Part shown: piece by piece, positions 26,981 through 35,430 of the stretch | Position numbering within the stretch: position 1 is the stretch's first letter | How the letters are laid out: every line of letters begins with the position of its first letter | DNA from: Bog-473 sp963821755 | GTDB taxonomy: Bacteria > Actinomycetota > Acidimicrobiia > Acidimicrobiales > RAAP-2 | Length of the DNA: 64,000 nt | NCBI GenBank assembly: GCA_963821755.1 | Contig: CAWGEX010000003.1 | Location: 930,001 to 994,000, forward strand | Reading direction: 5' to 3' | The notes under the pieces: generated by a model | The model's database searches: none | Told to the model about the DNA's origin: nothing | The model's input: the letters and a program-made list of their open reading frames with translations, nothing else | Made by a program: the position numbers and the translations under genes

Positions 26981-27885
26981 ACCGTGGGCGGCGGCCTCCG
27001 CCAGCTAAGTGCGGAGCCCACCCGTTGCTCGAGGCATGCTCCTCCGCCTGCGTTCGCTTCCCGCTGTCCCCCTGTAGGCCCGAAGTGTACGCGCTCATTC
27101 ATGGCTCAGTCCGACTCCAGGACCTCGTGTCCCCACCGATTGGTGACTGGCCTCTACGGTACCGAGAGGCCGTCCCAGATCGGTTTGCTCCGCGTCCATT
27201 CCCATGGAGAACTCAGGTGCGAACGCCTCGGACGTAGTCAGAATCCACTGGTCAAGACCGTGGCCAGGCACCGAAAGAGGTGCCGACCTCGCCTGACGCC
27301 ACTCCGGGGCCTCAGGTCGCTCATCGACTGGCCTCAACGTCAAAATCCTTGGGAGCCCTGGCACCCCTCCCTTACCGCGGGTTGAGTCCGAGGCCGAGCT
27401 TGGACACATTGGCCGCCTGTGCGCCACCCCGAACGCGTACTCGATCACTCGACCATCCGACTGTCGTTCAAAGAGTGAATCGATATCAGCATTGTGCCCA
27501 ACGGTGAATGTGGGCGCAATTCCCCGACGGCTACCGATTTGCTCGGACTGATTCACCTCTCCCGCCGCTCCGTCGGCCGAGCCAACTTCAAACTTCAACG
27601 GTCTCCGGACCTATCGGGTGTCCCTGAGAGCACTGACGCTGTTCGAACCTCACGAAGAGACCGCGACCCTCTCATCTCCTCGATTGCTGAGTTGATCGCC
27701 GTCCGGGTCGACGAATCGGCGCACACCGGCCAGCCTGGTGGACCCGCGGATAGGCCTCCGGATCGGCCTCCGGATCGGGCCCGATCGGGTCTGAGTCCTC
27801 CCTCAACCGGTCTCGTGCCCGCCTGCTCACGCGGCGGTTCGATCACATTTGACGCAACTCCGGGTACGTCGATACCGTCCCGCAG
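26981..27885. other. 905-base region without a convincing gene
   Basis: Open frames here have skewed composition and no recognisable domain. It should contain the promoter of the response-regulator gene on one side and that of the FAD oxidoreductase on the other. A short inverted repeat CCCAC-ACC-GTGGG lies just upstream of the response regulator. Confidence 0.4.
27747..27782. repeat. three tandem 12-bp units
   Basis: CGGATAGGCCTC, CGGATCGGCCTC and CGGATCGGGCCC follow each other without spacing. This small tandem array lies about 100 bases upstream of the FAD oxidoreductase gene. It looks like slippage-generated simple sequence. Confidence 0.5.
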
Positions 27886-29463
27886 ATGCCGGAGTATGAC
27901 GCCATTGTCATTGGCGCCGGCCACAACGGCCTCACGGCTGCTGCCGTCATGGCGCGGGGCGGGATGCGGGTCCTGTGCCTGGAGAAGAATCACTTCATCG
28001 GCGGGATGTCGTCCACGACGGAGTTGGCGCGCGGTTACCGCTTCGAATTGGCCGGGTCGATCCAGTTCCCGATCCCGAACGAAATATTCGATGACCTGGG
28101 TTTCGCCTCATGCCCCATTTACGAACCAGAGGTGCAATCGGCGAGTGTCAGTTCATCGGGACAGCCACCGGTCCTGCTGTACACCGACCCCAACCGACTC
28201 CTTGAACACCTCGGTGACACGATCGGCCTCGACGCCGTGATGGGCATGGCCGAAGTCGCAGCCTGGGCCGAGGCTCCAGCGCGGGCGATCGGGCGATTCG
28301 ATGTACGCCAGGCGCCCAAGTCCCTCGACGAGATGTGGGCGTGCGCCTCGAACGAGAGGGAACGCGAGTCAATCCGTGTCGCCATGTTCGGCAGCGTGAT
28401 GGACGTCATCGATCGCTACCTCCCCGACCGCGACAAACACGCCCACGTCCGCAGCATGTTGACCTTCCTCGCCGTCAACTCCACCTATCGGGGCCCGTCG
28501 TCGCCGGGCAGCGCACTCTGCCTGGCTTTTGCCCTGGCCTCACCTGGCGACGCCACGATGTCCAAGGTGCGGGGCGGCATCGGTGCCATGTCCGACCATC
28601 TCCTGGGATTGTTCGAGCAGCACAACGGTGAGCTTCGCCGTCACGTCAAGGTTGCCAAGATCCTTGTATCCGGAGGACCCCAGGGGCGAGTCGACGGTGT
28701 CCTACTCGCCGACGGCGATGTGGTCACTGCGCCGGTTGTCGTCTCAAATCTCGACCCCACGACGACCTTTACTCGGTTGCTTGATCCCGGTGACGTACCG
28801 GAGGCGTTCGCCCAGCGCATTGATGCCATCGATCACCGGGCCGCGTATTTTCAGGTCCATTTCGCACTTAACGGCCTGCCCGAGTTCGTCGGCCCCAATG
28901 AGGTCCTCAACGAGGGTGGGCTCCGCCGGAATGTGACCTTCTTCGACACGGCCGAACAGATGCAACTCGACTTCGAGCGTTGTGTGCGTGGGTTCGTTCC
29001 CGAGTCGCCATCGTTCAACCTGCAGATCCCGACGCTCGATGACCCGGATCTGGCTCCCCCTGGCAAGCACGCGGCGAGCGGATTCGCCTTCTACTTCCCG
29101 ATAGGCGCCAATCGTGCCGAGCAAGCGCGCTTGCGCGACGACATGGCCCAACGGATCGTGACGAAGATCGCCGGGATGGCGCCGAACTTTCCCGACCTCA
29201 TTGAGCGTCAATTCAACTACCCTGCCTACACCTACGAATTGATGTTCGGGTGCACCGGTGGTGACTTCACTCACGGGCTCCTGCAGCCGGAATTCATGGG
29301 GCCCTTCCGACCGGGTCCCCGAGGTTGGTCGGACAACCCCATTGCGATCGACGGTCTCTACTTGTGTGGCGCGGGATGCCATGGCGGCCCCGGCGTCACG
29401 TTCATTCCTGGCTACAACTGCGGATACGCCGTACTGGACGCCGAAGCTTCGGCGGTGTTGTAG
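27886..29463 (+). CDS. FAD-dependent oxidoreductase, phytoene desaturase/PYROXD2-like
   Basis: A 525-residue flavoprotein. The N-terminal dinucleotide motif IVIGAGHNGLTAAAVMARGGMRV is followed by LEKNHFIGGMSST, and a C-terminal FAD motif reads GLYLCGAGCHGGPGVTFIPGYN. The layout matches the phytoene-dehydrogenase-related NAD(P)/FAD oxidoreductases (PYROXD2 group). There are no carotenoid genes around it, so a carotenoid substrate is not supported. Its 3' end overlaps the convergent DUF2834-like gene by about 50 bases. Confidence 0.9.
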   Translation: MPEYDAIVIGAGHNGLTAAAVMARGGMRVLCLEKNHFIGGMSSTTELARGYRFELAGSIQFPIPNEIFDDLGFASCPIYEPEVQSASVSSSGQPPVLLYTDPNRLLEHLGDTIGLDAVMGMAEVAAWAEAPARAIGRFDVRQAPKSLDEMWACASNERERESIRVAMFGSVMDVIDRYLPDRDKHAHVRSMLTFLAVNSTYRGPSSPGSALCLAFALASPGDATMSKVRGGIGAMSDHLLGLFEQHNGELRRHVKVAKILVSGGPQGRVDGVLLADGDVVTAPVVVSNLDPTTTFTRLLDPGDVPEAFAQRIDAIDHRAAYFQVHFALNGLPEFVGPNEVLNEGGLRRNVTFFDTAEQMQLDFERCVRGFVPESPSFNLQIPTLDDPDLAPPGKHAASGFAFYFPIGANRAEQARLRDDMAQRIVTKIAGMAPNFPDLIERQFNYPAYTYELMFGCTGGDFTHGLLQPEFMGPFRPGPRGWSDNPIAIDGLYLCGAGCHGGPGVTFIPGYNCGYAVLDAEASAVL

Positions 29464-29888
29464 CGAATCTGTCGCTCCACGAAGGCCAGAAACATGGCCA
29501 TCGAGAAGGCGAGACTGGTGAAGAGGCTCATCACAAAGAAGATCCATGGGATCTTCAGCCCACGCCTTCGTCCGTCGACAATTGTCCACAGGGGCAGCAG
29601 GACGAGGTTGACGATGATGTAGTCCTGAGCCGCCGAATCCGACGCCCAGTTCGAAAAGAGTGACTTGGTGTAGTTGACGTAGCTCGCCTTGGGACCGTAG
29701 AGGTGGGTGTAGCGGACGTTGAAGTACCAACCGAGGCCCAGCGAGGCGAGGCCGACCACGTACAACACGACTTCGAGCAACGACACCCGACCAACCGCGC
29801 CTCCGACAAAAAGTCGACGATTGAAGGCGAACGCGACGACGGTGGTCACCACCCCGAGCGCGCCGTAGTAGAAAAGCTGAGTAGTCAT
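29412..29888 (-). CDS. DUF2834-like four-helix membrane protein
   Basis: A 158-residue membrane protein with about four helices (LLEVVLYVVGLASLGLGWYF; IIVNLVLLPLWTIV; IPWIFFVMSLFTSLAFSMAM). The segments NYTKSLFSNWASDSAAQDYIIVNL and VDGRRRGLKIPW resemble the DUF2834 family; the assignment is from memory of the pattern. Function unknown. It is convergent with, and overlaps, the FAD oxidoreductase, and its ATG overlaps the stop of a possible small upstream gene. Confidence 0.75.
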   Translation of the reverse strand: MTTQLFYYGALGVVTTVVAFAFNRRLFVGGAVGRVSLLEVVLYVVGLASLGLGWYFNVRYTHLYGPKASYVNYTKSLFSNWASDSAAQDYIIVNLVLLPLWTIVDGRRRGLKIPWIFFVMSLFTSLAFSMAMFLAFVERQIRYNTAEASASSTAYPQL

Positions 29889-30175
29889 GACCCTCCCCGA
29901 TCGCGCCCTCTGAAAACTGCCACTCCCCCACTCGGAGTGTCAAGGTTGACAAGCGGGCGGACGGGCCGAAGAGCCGTTCGTGTCCACCGGGTACTCGGTA
30001 CGCAGATGGCGCGATCCGAAGCGGCGGCCGTGACCTCTACAAGGTGGTGATCCCCCTCTTTGCCATCCAGCCGAACCACGATGCGCGAGAGCGGTCCACC
30101 GGTTGCGTGTGAGACGCCTCGAACGATCCTCCCTCGAGCCAGATTGAGATCTTGGACGGAGGTTCGGCTCACCAT
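29885..30175 (-). CDS. possible small hypothetical protein
   Basis: A 96-codon frame whose stop overlaps the ATG of the DUF2834-like gene (ATGA on the minus strand), the coupling seen across this genome. The product has a plausible strand-like core (LSRIVVRLDGKEGDHHLVEVTAA) but no family I recognise and an Arg/Gly-rich tail. The overlap is the main support. Confidence 0.3.
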   Translation of the reverse strand: MVSRTSVQDLNLARGRIVRGVSHATGGPLSRIVVRLDGKEGDHHLVEVTAAASDRAICVPSTRWTRTALRPVRPLVNLDTPSGGVAVFRGRDRGGS

Positions 30176-30198
30176 TTCCGGCCTATACAGTCGATCGG

Positions 30199-30990
30199 AT
30201 GGACTGGTTGGCGAGATGGCGGGAGCTCATGGAACGGCCGGACAGGAACCTCCCCCTCGACGAGGCCGCCCTCGTGATCGCCGCCGCCGCCGACCCGAGT
30301 CTCGACGTGGCGGACCAGCTCTCCCGCCTCGACGACGTGGCTGCCCAAATCGGGACGGCCGACACCGAGCGGGTGTGCCGGTTGCTGTTCGAAACATTGC
30401 ACCTCAAAGGCGACCGCCAGTCATACGACGACCCGCGGAATTCCTATCTCCCCCAGATCCTCGATCGTCAGCTGGGCATACCGATTTCGCTGTCGGTGCT
30501 CCTCATCGAGATCGGACGTCGCTGCGGCGTCAACCTGGAGGGCGTGGGAATGCCCGGTCACTTCCTGGTGAGGGATCCCGATCACCCGGAACTGCTCATC
30601 GACGCATTCTCCGGCGGGAGCCGTCTCGATCACGCCGCCTGTATGCGGCTCCTCCATGCTTCCGTAGGTTCCGAAGTCGAGCTACGAGTCGGCATGCTGG
30701 ACCCGGTCGGACCACAGGCCATTTTGGCCAGGATGCTGGCCAACCTCGACCACAGCTTCCGGCGGCGAGCCGATCGAAGCAGCCTGCTCTGGGTGACCCG
30801 CTTGCGCGTTGCCATTCCCGGACTTCCCCTGGCCGATCGGCTGGCGTCAGCCGATGGTCTCGCTGGGCTCGGCTGCAACGACGAAGCGGCGGCAATCCTG
30901 GAGGAACTGGCGGGCAACCCCGATATCTCCGCCGAGTCTGCCCGCGCCTTGCGTGCCCGGGCTCAGAGCTTTCTCGCTGCTCTCAACTGA
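30199..30990 (+). CDS. SirB1-like transglutaminase-fold protein
   Basis: A 263-residue protein of the SirB1/transglutaminase-like core-2 family. The hallmark stretch LGIPISLSVLLIEIGRRCG is followed by NLEGVGMPGHFLVRD and a C-terminal TPR-like helical part (ILARMLANLDHSF). The family is widespread but poorly characterised, and most members are thought to lack transglutaminase activity. The ATG at 30199 has no clear ribosome-binding site; TATACA lies 11 bases upstream, which would fit a leaderless or near-leaderless transcript. Confidence 0.85.
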   Translation: MDWLARWRELMERPDRNLPLDEAALVIAAAADPSLDVADQLSRLDDVAAQIGTADTERVCRLLFETLHLKGDRQSYDDPRNSYLPQILDRQLGIPISLSVLLIEIGRRCGVNLEGVGMPGHFLVRDPDHPELLIDAFSGGSRLDHAACMRLLHASVGSEVELRVGMLDPVGPQAILARMLANLDHSFRRRADRSSLLWVTRLRVAIPGLPLADRLASADGLAGLGCNDEAAAILEELAGNPDISAESARALRARAQSFLAALN

Positions 30991-31003
30991 CGAGTGGGAG
31001 CGC

Positions 31004-31825
31004 TCATCCACGCTTGACCCGTCCCCGAAGGGCAGCAAAGCACATGGTCATGCTGATGAGCCCCACGACCGCGACAGCCAACAATGCTTCTCCCAGCGGA
31101 GCCCATTGCCCGCCACCTCCTACCTCAAGCGAGCGCAGGCCGCCGAGCAGGTAGGTGACCGGATTGAACCCGGCGACCGTGTTCAGCCAACCGGACAGCT
31201 CGCTGCGTGGCACATACGAGGTCGTGAGGAACAAGAAAGGGAAGAAGAGGAGAAACGTGGAGTTCACCGCAGCCGGATTGCCGGTCTTGAGCGCGATGGC
31301 ATAGGCAAAGCCAGCGAACGCCAAGCTCCAAAGGGATGCCAGGAGGATGAATCCGACCACACCGATGGGCCCGGCATGGAACCGCACACCAAGAATAGAA
31401 CCGAGGACCAGGATCGGTATCGTCAAGACGGCGGCCACGGCCACATCGGCTGCCATATGGCCCACGAGTATCGCGGTTCGGCGAACCGGAGTGAGGAGCA
31501 GCCGGTCAAAGTACTTGCTCTGGATGTCAAGGACGAGGGCGGGAGCACGTGAAACTCCGGTCACGCCGAGGAGGACCGCGGTGGCCATCTCGAAGGACGT
31601 GTAGTTGAAGTTCGGGATCGACGATGTGACATTTTTCAGTGTGGCGATATTGACCACGAAAAAGAACAGCGCAATGAAGACCGGCGGTATGACGACTGAA
31701 ATGTCACGTGGCACCGCACGAAGCGCGCGGCCGGCGATGGATGCCAGGTCACGGAGGGCCCCGGCCGGACGGGCATGGATCGCTCCGCTGGAAGAAGGTT
31801 CGAAGGTCCCGGTCGTTGTGGTCAT
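31004..31825 (-). CDS. ABC-2 type transporter permease (DrrB-like)
   Basis: A 273-residue permease with six predicted helices and the ABC-2 pattern of daunorubicin-type exporters: ISVVIPPVFIALFFFVVNIA near the N-terminus, LVLDIQSKYFDRLLLTPVRRTAILVG in the coupling loop, and FLFLTTSYVPRSELSGWLNTVAGFNPVTYLLGGLR late. Its ATG overlaps the stop of the ATPase gene (ATGA). With that ATPase it forms an export pump for an unknown hydrophobic compound or lipid. Confidence 0.92.
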   Translation of the reverse strand: MTTTTGTFEPSSSGAIHARPAGALRDLASIAGRALRAVPRDISVVIPPVFIALFFFVVNIATLKNVTSSIPNFNYTSFEMATAVLLGVTGVSRAPALVLDIQSKYFDRLLLTPVRRTAILVGHMAADVAVAAVLTIPILVLGSILGVRFHAGPIGVVGFILLASLWSLAFAGFAYAIALKTGNPAAVNSTFLLFFPFLFLTTSYVPRSELSGWLNTVAGFNPVTYLLGGLRSLEVGGGGQWAPLGEALLAVAVVGLISMTMCFAALRGRVKRG

Positions 31826-32790
31826 ACCCGGTCTTCCTCAGCGTTCGTCCGCTCGATGTGAGTGCCCGTGAGATCGAGAAACACGTCGTCCAGCGTTGGC
31901 GTCCGGAGTGTCAGGTCACGCACGACGACTTCCGTCCCGGCGAGGGCCACTGCAACGGGGCTGATTGTTGCCGACCCAATGCTCGTGGCGATGACCAGCT
32001 CGTTCCCATGCACGTCGACGCTCTGCACGCCGGGCACCTGTTCGAGCAGGGACCTCACACTGGCCGCGTCGCCTTCCACTCGAGCGATGATGACGTCGGA
32101 GCCGACTGACCGTTTCAACTCGGCTGGCGTACCCTCGGCAACAATTCGGCCGTTGTCGATGATCCCTACTCGGTGGGCCAGCTCGTCAGCCTCCTCGAGG
32201 TACTGGGTGGTCAAGAAAATGGTCATGTTGAGCTCGTAATTGAGTCGCCGGACCTCGGCCCAAACCTGGACCCGACTTACTGGGTCCAGTCCGGTGGTCG
32301 GTTCGTCAAGGAACACGATCTCGGGGTTATGGATCAACGCGGCGGCAAGATCGAGCCGTCGCTTCATCCCTCCCGAGTAGGTCCCGATCAGGCGATCGAG
32401 GAAGTCGCCCAGATTGATGAGTTCCGCCAGGTCGGCCACCCTTTGCCGAATCTCTCGGCGAGTGAGTCCGTAGAGGCGGCCCTGGAGCTGCAGGAGTTCG
32501 GTCCCGGTCTGGTTCGGATCGAGCGCAGCCTCCTGGAGTGCCACTCCGATCCGGAGGCGAACCTCTCCGGGCTGGTCCGCCACGTCGTAGCCGGCCACCA
32601 CTGCCCGTCCGCCCGAAGGCGCCATCAGCGTGCACAACATACGGACCGTTGTCGACTTTCCTGCACCGTTCGGCCCCAAAAATCCGTAGATCTCTCCGGC
32701 TGGGATCTGAAGATCAACCCCGTCGACCGCCCGCACGCCATCGAAGTCACGTACCAAGGCCTCAGTGCGTATCGCGACATCAGCAGACAT
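31822..32790 (-). CDS. ABC transporter ATP-binding protein (DrrA-like)
   Basis: About 322 residues with Walker A GPNGAGKST, signature YSGGMKRRLDLAAAL, Walker B IVFLDEPTTGLD and a DrrA-type C-terminal extension ending in LTLRTPTLDDVFLDLTG. The ATG at 32790 (MSADVAIRTEALVRDF) matches family starts; a GTG at 32829 would add 13 residues. It energises the permease encoded immediately downstream. Confidence 0.92.
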   Translation of the reverse strand: MSADVAIRTEALVRDFDGVRAVDGVDLQIPAGEIYGFLGPNGAGKSTTVRMLCTLMAPSGGRAVVAGYDVADQPGEVRLRIGVALQEAALDPNQTGTELLQLQGRLYGLTRREIRQRVADLAELINLGDFLDRLIGTYSGGMKRRLDLAAALIHNPEIVFLDEPTTGLDPVSRVQVWAEVRRLNYELNMTIFLTTQYLEEADELAHRVGIIDNGRIVAEGTPAELKRSVGSDVIIARVEGDAASVRSLLEQVPGVQSVDVHGNELVIATSIGSATISPVAVALAGTEVVVRDLTLRTPTLDDVFLDLTGTHIERTNAEEDRV

Positions 32791-33032
32791 CTTTGAAGAA
32801 CGTACCGGAGGACGAGTGAATTGATCCACTGGGATCGCGTCCTATCCGGTCATATCCGTCATACCAGTGGTGACGACACGGTGTGCCACAACTCATCGGC
32901 GATTCCGGAGGAATTCTCCGATCGGACCCACTCGGCAGGTTCGGCTTGCAGTCACGCTCGTCACTTGTCGTCCCCGTCGCCCTTCGCTCGCCCCTGACCG
33001 CTCGAAGTCGACGAATCCAGCGCCGGCAGCCG

Positions 33033-33063
33033 ACCCGTTGAAGACGGGTGGGTAATGCCACCC
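33033..33063 (+). promoter_or_regulatory. mutually exclusive hairpins before the K+ channel gene
   Basis: ACCCGT-N5-ACGGGT (33033-33049) and GGGTGG-N6-CCACCC (33046-33063) share the bases GGGT, so only one can form at a time. They end 13 bases before the channel ATG, where folding could affect ribosome access. No known riboswitch was recognised. Confidence 0.3.
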
Positions 33064-33076
33064 GCATGCAGCAATA

Positions 33077-34078
33077 ATGGATTCGGTGAGGGACCCGTTC
33101 CAAAGGGTGTGGATTGGCATCGGAGCCCTGGCGTTTGTTCTCGTGACGGGAACCGTGGGGTATCTGATCCTCGGTTTCGATTTCCTTGACGCGGCCTATC
33201 AGACGGTCTCCACCGTGACCACGGTGGGTGCCAATTCACCACGTCACCTCGATGCCAACGGCAAGGCCTTCACCATTGTCCTGATCCTCTTGGGTGTGGG
33301 CACCGCCCTGTACGCCTTTTCGGCGGTGTTCGAGCTCCTCCTTGAGGGCCACGTCCGAGATCTCATGAGGAGGCGAAAAATGGAACGGAGCATCAATCGA
33401 ATGGACAGGCACGTGATCGTGTGTGGATGGGGTCGCGTCGGGCGCGAGGTGGCCGAGTTCCTCACGAATTCCGGCGTGGATATCGTCATCATCGACCGTA
33501 ATCCGGATCGGCTCGCGGACATCTCCCACTCGTCGGTGTGCGGCGATGTGACAGACGACGAGACGCTTCGTCGGGCGGGTATTGATCGGGCCGCGACGCT
33601 GGTGGCGGCGCTCGACTCTGACGCTGACAATCTCTACGTGACAGTGGCCAGCAAGTCGATGCGACCCGATCTCCACATCATCGCCCGGGCCCGAAGCGAG
33701 TCCTCGGAGCCAAAGCTGGAGCGCGCCGGGGCAGATCGGGTGGTGAATCCTCAGCAGCTGGGCGGATACCGCATGGCGTCATTCGTAACTCAGCCCCACG
33801 TCGTGGATTTCGTCGACGTGGTCATGCACGATGGCACGCTCAAATTTCGGTTGGGAGAGCTGACCGTCTCCGCCGACTCGAATCTCGCCGGAAACTCACT
33901 TCGCTCGGCCCACCTTCGCGATCGCACTGGAGCATTGGTCCTCGCTATCCGTCGTCCCGACGGCAGCTTCCTGACCAATCCTTCGCCCGAGGATGCCATC
34001 ACCGCCGGAGACGTCCTTATCAGCGTCGGCACCGACGAGCAGCTCGACGCGCTCGCCGAATTCGCGCTCCAACGCTAA
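33077..34078 (+). CDS. two-helix K+ channel with RCK (TrkA) domain and unusual filter
   Basis: A 333-residue MthK-type channel subunit: helix 1 (VWIGIGALAFVLVTGTVGYL), pore loop, helix 2 (FTIVLILLGVGTALYAFSAVF), TrkA_N Rossmann domain (HVIVCGWGRVGREVAEFL; IIDRNPDRL) and TrkA_C (FRLGELTVSADSNLAGNSL). The selectivity filter reads TTVGAN (49-53 TVGAN) instead of TVGYG or TVGFG, so the conserved aromatic-Gly pair is lost. Ion selectivity may differ from that of a true K+ channel. Confidence 0.88.
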   Translation: MDSVRDPFQRVWIGIGALAFVLVTGTVGYLILGFDFLDAAYQTVSTVTTVGANSPRHLDANGKAFTIVLILLGVGTALYAFSAVFELLLEGHVRDLMRRRKMERSINRMDRHVIVCGWGRVGREVAEFLTNSGVDIVIIDRNPDRLADISHSSVCGDVTDDETLRRAGIDRAATLVAALDSDADNLYVTVASKSMRPDLHIIARARSESSEPKLERAGADRVVNPQQLGGYRMASFVTQPHVVDFVDVVMHDGTLKFRLGELTVSADSNLAGNSLRSAHLRDRTGALVLAIRRPDGSFLTNPSPEDAITAGDVLISVGTDEQLDALAEFALQR

Positions 34079-34207
34079 ACCTGCCCTCGGTCGTCGCCAT
34101 GTCACGGATTGCCCTCCCGTTATCGGTCGGATTCCGACTGAGGACAAGCGCGGCGAGCGCCCGCTCGGGCACTCTATTGGGACCACGGCGAACGACCGGA
34201 GAATCCG

Positions 34208-35149
34208 ATGAGCTCGAACCACCATGACCTGTCCACCCCCGGTGAGCCCCAGCTGGAGGAGGTGAGCGATCAGGTCTATGCCTACATCCAGCCCGACGGG
34301 AGCTGGTACATCAACAACACCGGGTTCCTGGTCGGCGACTCCGGGGTCACCAGTATCGACGCCTGCGCAACCGAGAGGCGCACACTCGCCTACCTGGACA
34401 CCATCGCCGAAGTCAGCGACCAGCCCGTTCGGACTCTGGTCAACACCCATCATCACGGCGACCACACCCATGGGAATTTCCTGTTCTCGGGAGCCACGAT
34501 CGTCGCTCACGAGCTGTGCCGAGAGGAGCTGCTGGCCACCGGCCTTCCGGCCAATCGGGGCATCTGGAATGACGTCGACTGGGGAGCCGTGAAGCTCGCA
34601 CCACCATTTCTCACCTACACGGACTCGGTCACGGTGTGGGTGGACTCGATGGCGTGCGAGGTGCGCCATGTCGGTGGGGCGGCACACACCACCAACGATT
34701 CGCTGGTCTGGCTTCCGGACCGGTCGGTCCTCTTCTGTGGTGATCTCTTGTTCAATTTGGGCACCCCGTTCGTGCTCATGGGCTCGGTGGAGGGGGCCAT
34801 CGACGTGCTGGAGACCGTCGTCCGGCCGCTCGGAGCCCAGACGATCGTGCCCGGCCATGGACCGGTCGGTGGTCCCGAGCTCATCGATGAGGTGCTCGCC
34901 TACCTGCGCTTCGTCATGACAACAGCCCGAAAGGGAATCGAAGCCGGCCTCAGCCCCCTCGAGGTGGCCATGGAGACCGAACTCGGGCAATTCTCGGAAC
35001 TCCTCGACCGTGAGCGCATCGTCGGCAACCTGCACCGGGCGTACGCGGAGCTTTCCGGCACCGAACGCGGTGGCCCAATCGACGTCGTCGCGGCCCTGGC
35101 TGACATGATCGACTACAACGGCGGACACCCCCTGACGTGTCGAGCCTGA
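34208..35149 (+). CDS. MBL-fold metallo-hydrolase
   Basis: A 313-residue metallo-beta-lactamase-fold enzyme. The metal motif NTHHHGDHTHGN near residue 80 and later HVGGAAHTTND, LFCGDLLF and VPGHGPVGG supply the full set of binuclear-site ligands. Family members hydrolyse esters, thioesters or lactones; the substrate here cannot be told. The ATG at 34208 follows CCGGAGAATCCG. It stands alone on this strand, 130 bases after the channel gene. Confidence 0.9.
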   Translation: MSSNHHDLSTPGEPQLEEVSDQVYAYIQPDGSWYINNTGFLVGDSGVTSIDACATERRTLAYLDTIAEVSDQPVRTLVNTHHHGDHTHGNFLFSGATIVAHELCREELLATGLPANRGIWNDVDWGAVKLAPPFLTYTDSVTVWVDSMACEVRHVGGAAHTTNDSLVWLPDRSVLFCGDLLFNLGTPFVLMGSVEGAIDVLETVVRPLGAQTIVPGHGPVGGPELIDEVLAYLRFVMTTARKGIEAGLSPLEVAMETELGQFSELLDRERIVGNLHRAYAELSGTERGGPIDVVAALADMIDYNGGHPLTCRA

Positions 35150-35430
35150 ACGTCAGGAGCGCCACTACAGACGCCTCCTGCTCCTGACCATTGTCCTCGA
35201 CCGTCACGACACGCCGAATGTCACAACCGATTTGCAACGGGAACTGCGGATCTGCTGAGAATCGCAATCTGACAGGCAGACAATCGTCGTCATTTGGAAA
35301 AGTCCGACGCATTTCCGTCACGAACTGACTATCGTCGTTCCCATCAGGTTCAAACCGAATCTGGTGGGGCCCGCTGGGGGCCGATGTGATGCACGGAGAT
35401 GGGCCGGAAGCCCAGATCGGGGGTAGTGCG

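Noticed and set aside
27095..27598. 167-codon minus-strand frame in the gap before the FAD oxidoreductase
   Set aside because: No recognisable domain, no ribosome-binding site, mixed low-information composition.
27747..27782. possible CRISPR-like array
   Set aside because: Three contiguous 12-bp units without spacers are a simple tandem repeat.
32788..32829. GTG at 32829 as the start of the DrrA-like ATPase
   Set aside because: The ATG at 32790 fits family N-termini; the extra 13 residues look non-homologous.
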